From NCBI GenBank assembly GCA_040513115.1, contig JBEVDW010000114.1:1-6440 (forward strand): a DNA stretch of 6,440 bases, written 5' to 3'. The DNA comes from DATELY01 sp040513115. GTDB taxonomy: Bacteria > Pseudomonadota > Gammaproteobacteria > Steroidobacterales > Steroidobacteraceae. Made by a program: the position numbers and the translations under genes. Shown here one piece after another: positions 1 through 5,375 of this stretch (its first letter is position 1; each line of letters begins with the position of its first letter). Below the pieces are notes generated by a model. It saw nothing but the letters and a program-made list of their open reading frames with translations, was not told where the DNA came from and did no database searches.

Positions 1-170
1 ACGACCAGGTTGTCGAGCAGGGCCTGACGGATGGCCGCCACGTCGGGCTCACTCAACGGGTGGCTCAGGTCGATATCCAGAATCTCGGCACCGATCGTCG
101 GCGTGAGTTTCCTGATGGTCAGTGGGGAGATCGATCGAGGTGCCGCTACCGGGGCTGATGTGGATTGCAT
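1..170 (-). CDS. TauD/TfdA-family 2-oxoglutarate-dependent dioxygenase, N-terminal fragment (continues past left edge)
   Basis: The first 56 codons are visible. After a polar, Ala/Pro-rich leader of about 20 residues, the sequence IRKLTPTIGAEILDIDLS, then HPLSEPDVAAIRQALLDNLV, matches the N-terminal signature of TauD/TfdA non-haem iron dioxygenases. These couple 2-oxoglutarate decarboxylation to hydroxylation of a substrate such as taurine, an alkyl sulfate or a phenoxyacid. The iron-binding HxD...H residues lie outside the window, so substrate and activity cannot be judged. The ATG at 168-170 is supported by an AGGAG at 180-184, nine bases upstream, next to the stop codon of the preceding amidohydrolase. 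The 14-nt gap between the two genes implies co-transcription and probably a shared pathway. The family call is fairly sure. The subfamily is unknown, so no symbol is given. Confidence 0.8.
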   Translation of the reverse strand, partial: MQSTSAPVAAPRSISPLTIRKLTPTIGAEILDIDLSHPLSEPDVAAIRQALLDNLV

Positions 171-184
171 GGTGTTGATCTCCT

Positions 185-1936
185 CTAGCTTGCACGTATC
201 AGTCGGCCCGGTAGTGCGCCGGTGGCCTCGCCTTCGCGATACGTCGGCATGCCGTTGACCATCGTGAGCACGTATCCATCGGCATCTTGAGACAACCGCT
301 TGCCGCCCGCCGGAAGGTCGTACACAACCTTGGGCGGATGCAATCGCAGGCGCGAGAAGTCGATGACGTTGATGTCCGCTCGCAGTCCAGGCGCTATCGT
401 GCCGCGATCGGTCAGACCGATCGCGTCCGCACCTTGCCGGGTGAGCGCATGCACGACTTGCGGCAGCGGCAAGCCAACGCCGCGATCGCGCGCCCAGTGC
501 GTGAGCATGTAAGTCGTGAAGCTGGCATCGCAGATGAGACTGCAGTGCGCGCCGGCATCGCTCAGGCCGAGGATGGTGTTCTCGTGCGCCAGCATGGTAC
601 GGACGCTGTCGAGGTTTCGATCGACGTAGTTGGCCGCCGGGACGTAGATGAGGCCGTGCCCGTCCTGCTCCAGCAGGGAATCGTAGGCGACTTCCGCTGC
701 GTTTCTGCCGGTATGTTGCGCAATGGCGGTAATGCTCGATCCGGGCTCGGGCTCGTACTGCGGCGGATCCCCCAGCGCGAACATGCCAGACAGATTGGTC
801 AATAGTCGCGCCATCGAGAAAGAGTCCACCGTGCGACCCGCGAATGCCTTGGCGATCTCTGCCCGACGCTGTTCGAGTGGTGCCGTGAACTCTTCCAGGA
901 TGCGTGCGCGAACGGACGCGTCGCGATAGGAGCGGAGCTTTTCTGCGAACGAGGCAAACTCCATTGCCTGCACCGTCGGACACAACGCGAACGGTGTGTA
1001 CGACAACTCGAGGCCGAGAAACAAACCCACAGGTCGTCCGCAGACCTGCGCGCGAATCGGCAGTCCATCGCGATTGGCTTGTTCGATTCGCTCCAGCAGC
1101 GCCCGCCAACGGGTTGGTGCGTGGGGCTGTTGAACGAGCGTGAGACTCAGAGGCCGGCGCGCCCTGGCGGCAATACGCCGGACCAGCTCGAACTCGGCAT
1201 CGATGTCCTCGAAGTCGGAAATCATCTGCAGCACGCCTGTGCCGTTGTCCGCAACCGCACCCGCAATTTCGATGAGCTCATGTTGGGATGCTTGCAACGT
1301 CGGCGTATGCGCACCGTCGCTGGCCCGGTGGTTGATGCTGCGTGAAGTCGAGAAACCAAATGCGCCGGCTGCAATCGCTTCGCGTGCGATCGTGGTCATC
1401 TGGTCGATGTCTTGCGACGTAGCAGCCTCGCGATCGGCAGCACGCTGGCCCATCACGAACACACGCAGTGGCGCGTGCGGCAGTTGAGCACCGATGTCCA
1501 TGTCGTAGTGGCGGCGGCTCAAACTGTCGAGATACTCAGGAAAGCTCGTCCAGTTCCAAGGCAGCCCTTCGGTGAGCACGATTTCGGGAATGTCTTCCAC
1601 GCCTTCCATCAGATGCACGAGGCGCTCGCGATCAGCGGGTTTGCACGGTGCGAAACCCACCCCGCAATTACCCATCAAGGCCGTCGTGACACCATGAGCG
1701 GAGAGTGGCAGCAGTCTTTCCGCCCAAGTCACGTGCCCATCGTAGTGTGTATGCAGATCGACGAAGCCAGGTGTGACGAGCAGGCCTCGTGCATCCACCT
1801 CCTCACGGCCGGAGCCGCTGACGCGGCCCACCGCGGCAATGAGACCGGCGCGCACCGCGACGTCACCTTCGTACGGTTCGCCCCCCAAACCGTCGACGAT
1901 GGTGCCGCTGCGAATGATCAGGTCGTACGCTGGCAT
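185..1936 (-). CDS. Amidohydrolase, N-acyl-D-amino-acid deacylase-like (amidohydrolase 3 superfamily), non-canonical subfamily
   Basis: This 583-residue protein is probably cytoplasmic, as no signal peptide is visible. The N-terminal beta domain (YDLIIRSGTIVDG, residues 4-16) leads to the metal motif DLHTHYDGH (60-68). Next comes GNCGVGFAP (89-97), whose Cys91 matches the zinc-ligand cysteine of D-aminoacylases. LSDAGAH (458-464) supplies the catalytic-type Asp460, and GLTDRGTIAPGLRADINVID (507-526) is the typical C-terminal closing segment. Family members hydrolyse N-acyl-D-amino acids or related cyclic or linear amides. However, the two zinc-binding histidines of characterised D-aminoacylases (usual THxR-like and SHHK-like strands) appear replaced, by QMISDF (237-242) and LTLVQQPH (265-272). 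It therefore belongs to the longer (about 580 aa) subfamily commonly labelled D-aminoacylase whose substrate I do not know. The start is set by AGGAG at 1942-1946, five bases from the ATG. It is the first gene of an operon with the dioxygenase behind it. A -10-like TATAGA lies at 1963-1968 without a well-spaced -35. Confidence 0.85.
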   Translation of the reverse strand: MPAYDLIIRSGTIVDGLGGEPYEGDVAVRAGLIAAVGRVSGSGREEVDARGLLVTPGFVDLHTHYDGHVTWAERLLPLSAHGVTTALMGNCGVGFAPCKPADRERLVHLMEGVEDIPEIVLTEGLPWNWTSFPEYLDSLSRRHYDMDIGAQLPHAPLRVFVMGQRAADREAATSQDIDQMTTIAREAIAAGAFGFSTSRSINHRASDGAHTPTLQASQHELIEIAGAVADNGTGVLQMISDFEDIDAEFELVRRIAARARRPLSLTLVQQPHAPTRWRALLERIEQANRDGLPIRAQVCGRPVGLFLGLELSYTPFALCPTVQAMEFASFAEKLRSYRDASVRARILEEFTAPLEQRRAEIAKAFAGRTVDSFSMARLLTNLSGMFALGDPPQYEPEPGSSITAIAQHTGRNAAEVAYDSLLEQDGHGLIYVPAANYVDRNLDSVRTMLAHENTILGLSDAGAHCSLICDASFTTYMLTHWARDRGVGLPLPQVVHALTRQGADAIGLTDRGTIAPGLRADINVIDFSRLRLHPPKVVYDLPAGGKRLSQDADGYVLTMVNGMPTYREGEATGALPGRLIRAS

Positions 1937-2202
1937 GCGTGCTCCTGCTCACACTGCGACCCTCTATACAGACCCCTTGCAGTCAATTCGCCGCCGTTGC
2001 GCCGGACTTCAACCATGTGACGTCGTCCTCCGAAAGCCCTGAAGTTACGCCGTGTAGAGACATCGGCAAGATGGGGTTGTTCACGCGACGCTCTCGCTGC
2101 AATGCCGCAGGCACGCGTAGACGCCGTGCGGTGGAGGAAGTACGCACGAGTCGCCGAACGCGACGTGTTGCCTGAAACACGAGCCAGCGGGGCCATCGAG
2201 CG
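1937..2202. other. Intergenic region upstream of the amidohydrolase operon
   Basis: Together with the adjacent hairpin, about 300 bp separate the GST stop from the amidohydrolase start. Small open frames exist on both strands, for example minus 1983-2231, but none has a credible ribosome site or a recognisable product. The part next to the amidohydrolase should hold its promoter. On the minus strand TTGACT (1981-1986) and TATAGA (1963-1968) both resemble sigma70 boxes, but they are only 12 bases apart, so they are not a convincing pair. I see no tRNA, riboswitch or large repeat. ACGCCGTG occurs twice (near 2047 and near 2121), and GTCGC/GCGAC form a short inverted pair near 2150-2165. Both could be chance. 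Confidence 0.5.
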
Positions 2203-2224
2203 AAGAGGGCGTATGCGCCCTCTT
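2203..2224 (-). terminator. Hairpin terminator behind the GST gene
   Basis: AAGAGGGCG (2203-2211) and CGCCCTCTT (2216-2224) form a perfect 9-bp stem around a 4-nt loop, starting 13 nt past the GST stop codon. The A-rich foot and the TCTT on the far arm resemble a factor-independent terminator. No long U-tract follows on the minus strand, so termination may be partial or Rho-assisted. Its position immediately after a stop codon and before a gene-free stretch supports the call. Confidence 0.6.
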
Positions 2225-2237
2225 GCGCCAACCCCGT

Positions 2238-3053
2238 CTAGGGCCGAGGCGATCTCGCTCTCATGAAGATGCCGTAACTCGCTGGCGAGCGGTCAGGCAC
2301 CATCGCGGAAAGCGCAGTTCGACTTTCCTCCACGTACTCGCGCATGGCCGGCCCGATCACCGGATGCTTCTGCAAGTGACGCCACCAGACAGCGAGTTTG
2401 GGGTTGTCGCTGAAAGGCTTCTCCGGATCGAATGCCGTGAATCCGAGATTTTCGGTCGTCGTCATGTAGAGCGACGTCTGGAACAGAAGGAACGTGTACA
2501 CCATCATGCAATCCGCAAGGGACGCGTCGTTTCCATACGCCCAAGGTCCGGCGCCCATGACCTGCTCCAGTTCCCGCAGGCTGACTTTCAGATAGTCCTT
2601 GATCTCTGCAACCCGCTTGTCGACGCGCGTGAGTGGATCGATGTGGTGGGTGAGATTCCATGCCTGCGACGTCACGTAGAGATCGCACATCCGGCACAGC
2701 ATTCGGACCCGCGCCCTGTCATACGGATCGCTCGGCAACAAGGGGGGATCCGGATAGCGATCATCCAGGTATTCGCAGATCGTCGTCGACTCACCCAGGT
2801 ACTTGCCATCCACTTCCAGTGCGGGAATGCGACCGGTGGGATTGATCTCCCTCATGTATTTCGTGTCGCCCATGATCTGAATTGTTGGCAGCTCTGCTGC
2901 AGGATTCTTTCTCAGTAGTGCGACGCGCTCCATCATTCGCCCCATGCTTTCCTCAGCGGGGGGTGGAACCAGTGGCAGCTCGATCCCCTTGAGCCTGGCG
3001 ACGAGCAGAACCCTGCTGACAAACGGCGACACGGCCATTCCATACAATTTCAT
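2238..3053 (-). CDS. Glutathione S-transferase family protein with enlarged N-terminal domain
   Basis: This is a 271-residue cytosolic GST-like protein. The thioredoxin-fold domain starts with MKLYGMAVSPFVSR (1-14), where Ser9 sits at the usual catalytic position. It reaches the cis-proline motif NPTGRIPALEVDG (71-83, Pro77) and the glutathione gamma-Glu-binding GEST (87-90). The helical C-terminal domain runs from about 110 and contains the N-capping-type motif SLAD (178-181). Such proteins conjugate glutathione to electrophiles or use it in dehalogenation, isomerisation or ring-opening steps. The substrate here is unknown. The cis-Pro lies about 23 residues later than in ordinary GSTs because of an extra segment between about 30 and 65 (PPAEESMGRMMERVALLRKN and beyond). 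I chose the ATG at 3051-3053 because the fold begins exactly there and GGGGGA lies four bases upstream. An in-frame ATG 22 codons earlier adds only non-homologous sequence. A promoter and a terminator-like hairpin flank the gene, so it is probably transcribed alone. Confidence 0.88.
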   Translation of the reverse strand: MKLYGMAVSPFVSRVLLVARLKGIELPLVPPPAEESMGRMMERVALLRKNPAAELPTIQIMGDTKYMREINPTGRIPALEVDGKYLGESTTICEYLDDRYPDPPLLPSDPYDRARVRMLCRMCDLYVTSQAWNLTHHIDPLTRVDKRVAEIKDYLKVSLRELEQVMGAGPWAYGNDASLADCMMVYTFLLFQTSLYMTTTENLGFTAFDPEKPFSDNPKLAVWWRHLQKHPVIGPAMREYVEESRTALSAMVPDRSPASYGIFMRARSPRP

Positions 3054-3125
3054 AGTGTCCCCCGATGAAGAAGTGGAATCCTCGACATGTGCTTGGCGTC
3101 GATGACACCGCCCGCTCACGTGACC

Positions 3126-3154
3126 GCCATACCGATCGACTTGCGTGATGTCAA
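3126..3154 (-). promoter_or_regulatory. Sigma70-like promoter of the GST gene
   Basis: On the minus strand a consensus -35 box TTGACA (3149-3154) is followed, after exactly 17 bases, by TATGGC (3126-3131). The latter is a weaker -10 that keeps only the first three consensus bases. Transcription would start near 3118-3120, leaving a leader of about 65 nt before the GST start codon. A perfect -35 with ideal spacing and a poor -10 suits a regulated promoter. This is sequence inference only. Confidence 0.5.
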
Positions 3155-3166
3155 CGTCTGTTGACA
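3149..3166. promoter_or_regulatory. 18-bp inverted repeat, candidate operator over the GST -35 box
   Basis: TGTCAAC (3149-3155), four bases, then GTTGACA (3160-3166) form a perfect 7-bp inverted repeat. The left arm contains the -35 box of the GST promoter read on the minus strand. A dimeric repressor bound here would cover the -35 element. The half-site spacing is typical of helix-turn-helix dimers in general. The regulator is not encoded in the window and its family cannot be inferred. Confidence 0.45.
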
Positions 3167-3215
3167 GACTAACACACCGATGCGCGCGCTCAAATCAGCG
3201 AGACGTGGGGAACCG

Positions 3216-3244
3216 TGCCGAGGGAGCGGGGCGCTCGCTCGGCA
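3216..3244 (-). terminator. Strong GC-rich hairpin between fumarase and GST genes
   Basis: TGCCGAGGGAGCG (3216-3228) pairs with CGCTCGCTCGGCA (3232-3244) across a 3-nt GGG loop. Twelve of thirteen positions are complementary. It lies about 65 nt past the fumarase stop and upstream of the GST promoter, where transcription of fumarase should end. Neither side carries a U-tract, so it may act with Rho or as a 3'-end stabilising structure rather than as a classic intrinsic terminator. Confidence 0.5.
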
Positions 3245-3264
3245 TGATCAAGCCAACAGAGGTG

Positions 3265-3294
3265 CGGTTCGATCTCGGAGAAGTGATCGAACCG
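3265..3294 (-). terminator. Second hairpin, directly behind the fumarase stop
   Basis: CGGTTCGATC (3265-3274) and GATCGAACCG (3285-3294) form a perfect 10-bp stem with a 10-nt loop. The stem begins 15 nt past the fumarase stop codon in the transcribed (minus) direction. No run of U follows. With the stronger hairpin further on, it gives fumarase a tandem-stem 3' region. Terminator versus mRNA-stabilising role cannot be separated from sequence. Confidence 0.45.
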
Positions 3295-3309
3295 TGGGGA
3301 ACGAGGTCG

Positions 3310-4836
3310 TTATGCCTCGACGCGAACGGGGATTTTCCCGATCTTCCGCTGCCACTCCACCGGCCCGCTCTCATGCACCGACGAGCCCTTCGAGTCCACC
3401 GCGACTGTGACCGGCATATCCTTTACTTCGAATTCGTAGATCGCTTCCATGCCCAGATCGGCGAAGGCCACGACTCGGCTCCCGCGAATGGCTTTGGATA
3501 CGAGATAGGCTGCACCGCCGACCGCCATCAGGTACGCAGCACGATGCTGCTTGATGACTTCCACCGCTTCCGGGCCACGCTCGGCCTTGCCCACCATCGC
3601 AATCAAGCCCGTCTTGCCGAGCATGAGCTCGGTGAACTTGTCCATGCGCGTCGCTGTGGTCGGACCAGCAGGCCCGACGACTTCGCCTGCGATCGGGTCG
3701 ACGGGTCCGACGTAGTAGATGACGCGATTGGTGAAATCGAGGCCTTCCGGCAGCGGCTTGCCCGCTTCGATCAATTGGCTGATGCGCTTGTGAGCCGCAT
3801 CGCGGCCGGTGAGCATCTTGCCGTTCAACAGCAGCCGCTGGCCCGGCTTCCAAGAGGCCACTTCCTCACGCGTGAGCGTATCGAGATTGACGCGCACCGA
3901 ATCGGGCGCAGCCTGGAACGTGAGCTTCGGCCATAGATCGAGATCGGGCGGATCGAGCTGCGCGGGACCGGAGCCATCGAGCACGAAGTGTGCGTGGCGC
4001 GTGGCAGCACAGTTGGGAATCACGGCCACGGGCAGCGATGCTGCGTGCGTCGGATAGTCTTTGATCTTCACATCGAGCACCGTCGCAAGACCACCCAAGC
4101 CCTGCGCGCCGATGCCGAGCGCATTCACTTTCTCGAACAATTCGAGGCGCAACTCCTCGATCTTGTTCTGTGGCCCGCGCGCGCGGATCTCGTGAATATC
4201 GATGGGATCCATCAGCACTTCTTTCGCCAGCAACGTGGCCTTCTCTGCAGTGCCCCCGATGCCGATGCCCAGCATGCCCGGCGGGCACCAGCCGGCGCCC
4301 ATCCCCGGCACCGTTTCCAGAATCCAATCGACGATGGAATCCGAAGGATTCAACATCGCGAGCGCCGCTTTGTTCTCAGAGCCGCCGCCCTTTGCCGCAA
4401 CGGAAATCTCCACTTCATCGCCCGGCACCAACTCCATGTGGATCACCGCTGGCGTGTTGTCTTTGGTGTTCTTACGCTCGAATGCCGGATCGTTGACGAT
4501 GGACGCGCGCAGCTTGTTGTCGGGATGGTTGTACGCGCGGCGCACGCCTTCATTGATCATGTCCGTGAGCGACAGCGTCGCATCCCACTTCACGTTCATG
4601 CCCACTTTCGCGAACACGGTCACGATGCCCGTGTCCTGGCAGATCGGCCGATGTCCCTCTGCGCACATGCGCGAGTTCACGAGGATCTGCTTGATGGCAT
4701 CCTTGGCCGCCGGGCTTTGCTCCAGCTCATAGGCCTGAGTCATCGCGCGGATGAAGTCGGGCGAGTGGTAGTAAGAGATGTATTGGAGGGCGTCGGCGAC
4801 GCTCTGGATGACGTCTGCTTGCTTGATCGTGGTCAT
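3310..4836 (-). CDS. Fumarate hydratase, class I (single-chain, iron-sulfur)
   Basis: This 508-residue cytosolic enzyme interconverts fumarate and malate in the TCA cycle. It is a full-length, one-chain class I fumarase, with the alpha and beta parts that are separate in two-subunit forms. The three [4Fe-4S] ligands are visible: Cys66 in HRPICQDTG, Cys184 in GWCPPGMLGIGIGG and Cys276 in IPNCAATRHAHF. Other hallmarks are KGGGSENK (149-156), GAQGLGGL (243-250), GKMLTGRDAAHKR (339-351) in the C-terminal swivelling domain, and GPAGPTTATRMDKF (388-401), which holds active-site Thr/Arg residues. The start MTTIKQADVIQSVADAL matches known N-termini of Pseudomonas-type enzymes. Open frame upstream to 4998 encodes nothing similar. 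No Shine-Dalgarno is seen, as the ATG follows a CCGCCGCCGCCC run. Such enzymes are oxygen- and superoxide-sensitive. No fum letter is assigned, because the naming of these paralogues differs between genera. Confidence 0.95.
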   Translation of the reverse strand: MTTIKQADVIQSVADALQYISYYHSPDFIRAMTQAYELEQSPAAKDAIKQILVNSRMCAEGHRPICQDTGIVTVFAKVGMNVKWDATLSLTDMINEGVRRAYNHPDNKLRASIVNDPAFERKNTKDNTPAVIHMELVPGDEVEISVAAKGGGSENKAALAMLNPSDSIVDWILETVPGMGAGWCPPGMLGIGIGGTAEKATLLAKEVLMDPIDIHEIRARGPQNKIEELRLELFEKVNALGIGAQGLGGLATVLDVKIKDYPTHAASLPVAVIPNCAATRHAHFVLDGSGPAQLDPPDLDLWPKLTFQAAPDSVRVNLDTLTREEVASWKPGQRLLLNGKMLTGRDAAHKRISQLIEAGKPLPEGLDFTNRVIYYVGPVDPIAGEVVGPAGPTTATRMDKFTELMLGKTGLIAMVGKAERGPEAVEVIKQHRAAYLMAVGGAAYLVSKAIRGSRVVAFADLGMEAIYEFEVKDMPVTVAVDSKGSSVHESGPVEWQRKIGKIPVRVEA

Positions 4837-4930
4837 GGGCGGCGGCGGGTGTACGGGAACGAGGTCGCGAAATCTAACACGGCTTCCAACTGCCGGGGTT
4901 CTCGTCCCTTTCCTGCAGTGGGAGCACGCC
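4837..4930 (-). promoter_or_regulatory. csaA-fumarase intergenic leader
   Basis: This 94-bp spacer serves as the leader of fumarase. It lacks a convincing promoter, as TTAGAT-like sequence near 4875-4880 has no matching -35. It also lacks a Shine-Dalgarno next to the fumarase ATG. It carries GGGAACGAG (4855-4863), with an approximately complementary CTCGTCCC at 4901-4908 that could close a large, weak stem-loop. Whether fumarase is read through from csaA or has its own promoter is not decidable here. Confidence 0.3.
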
Positions 4931-5248
4931 CTACAACAGCTTCGCCCCGTTCGGCACGGGCCTCTCGGGCCGCGCCAGCACCACGTGCCCATCCTCATTA
5001 TGAAATCCGGTCACCAGCACCTCCGACGTGAACGGCCCGATGCGCTTCGGCGGGAAATTCACCACCGCGACTACCTGACGACCCACCAGATCCTCGCGCC
5101 GATACAGCGCCTCGATCTGCGCACTCGACACTCGCTCTCCGATCTCCGGTCCGAAGTCGATGCGCAGCTTCCATGCGGGCTTGAGGGCTTCTGGGAACTC
5201 CATGACTTCGAGCACGGTGCCGACGCGAAGCTCGACACGGGTGAACAT
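4931..5248 (-). CDS. csaA: CsaA-type tRNA-binding/chaperone-like protein
   Basis: This 105-residue protein is close to the roughly 110 residues of Bacillus CsaA. The whole chain is one OB-fold tRNA-binding domain: RVELRVGTVLEV (4-15), KLRIDFGPEIG (26-36), SSAQIEALY (41-49), VVAVVNFPPKRIGPFTSEVL (59-78) and a closing RPVPNGAKLL. CsaA proteins are homodimers related to the C-terminal domain of methionyl-tRNA synthetase. They have been linked to tRNA binding and to chaperone or secretion-helper activity, although the physiological role is uncertain. The start at 5246-5248 is chosen because homology begins at once (MFTRVELRVGTV). No good ribosome site precedes it. A longer frame to 5344 adds 32 residues with no similarity and would overlap the presumed vapB promoter. 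It is divergent from vapB and lies 94 nt ahead of fumarase on the same strand. Confidence 0.88.
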   Translation of the reverse strand: MFTRVELRVGTVLEVMEFPEALKPAWKLRIDFGPEIGERVSSAQIEALYRREDLVGRQVVAVVNFPPKRIGPFTSEVLVTGFHNEDGHVVLARPERPVPNGAKLL

Positions 5249-5375
5249 CGTCGCAGGTGATTTTCTGCATAGATTGGCTCGGTTGGTCTTGAGGATTGCG
5301 ATCTGGTTTGCTTGCAGCAGAGCAGCCCCGTAACATAGCTTCATAGTCTTACTTTCGTCTTACCCAGGCGAACCC
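5249..5375 (+). promoter_or_regulatory. Divergent csaA/vapB control region with candidate vapB promoter
   Basis: The 127 bp between the start codons must serve both directions. On the plus strand TTGCTT (5308-5313) with TAACAT (5331-5336) is 17 bases apart, a modest sigma70-like pair. TTGCAG (5312-5317) with ATAGCT (5335-5340), also 17 apart, is a second option. Either would start transcription roughly 5343-5348, leaving about 30 nt before vapB. A direct repeat follows at 5346-5363. For csaA on the minus strand I see no convincing boxes. Confidence 0.3.
5346..5363 (+). repeat. GTCTTAC direct repeat before vapB, candidate antitoxin operator
   Basis: GTCTTAC occurs at 5346-5352 and again at 5357-5363. 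The start-to-start distance of 11 bp places both copies on the same face of the helix. The pair sits 12 bases ahead of the vapB start codon, around the likely transcription start. Toxin-antitoxin operons are usually autorepressed by antitoxin or the complex bound here, so an operator role is plausible. AbrB-type proteins often use palindromic sites, however, so this remains inference. Confidence 0.35.

Noticed and set aside
1963..1986. TTGACT plus TATAGA as the amidohydrolase promoter
   Set aside because: Each box alone looks good, but the 12-bp spacer is far from the 16-18 bp needed for sigma70. Only the -10-like box is mentioned, with low weight.
1412..2020. Plus-strand open frame of 202 codons opposite the amidohydrolase start
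   Set aside because: It is a shadow of the amidohydrolase frame, with no recognisable motif and no ribosome site.
1983..2231. Small minus-strand open frame (82 codons) in the gap before the amidohydrolase
   Set aside because: It is Arg-rich with no recognisable motif. It begins inside the GST terminator hairpin and overlaps another equally unconvincing frame.
3054..3119. Upstream start for the GST, adding 22 residues
   Set aside because: GSTs begin directly with the first beta strand (MKLYG). The extension is polar, non-homologous, and would begin almost at the predicted transcription start.
3145..3936. Plus-strand open frame of 263 codons across the fumarase 3' end and intergenic hairpins
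   Set aside because: It shows no family resemblance, has an antisense-like composition, and runs through the hairpins and the fumarase coding region.
4837..4998. Upstream start for fumarase, adding 54 residues
   Set aside because: The extension is Cys/Arg-rich translation of intergenic and antisense csaA sequence. The true N-terminus MTTIKQADVIQSVADAL matches the family exactly.
3988..5031. Long plus-strand open frame (347 codons) opposite fumarase and csaA
   Set aside because: It is Arg/His-rich with no recognisable domain and lies antisense to a clearly identified fumarase. It is a by-product of the high-GC codon usage of the real gene.
5249..5344. Upstream start for csaA, adding 32 residues
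   Set aside because: The extension has no similarity to CsaA N-termini and would overlap the vapB promoter and repeat. Homology starts at the internal Met.
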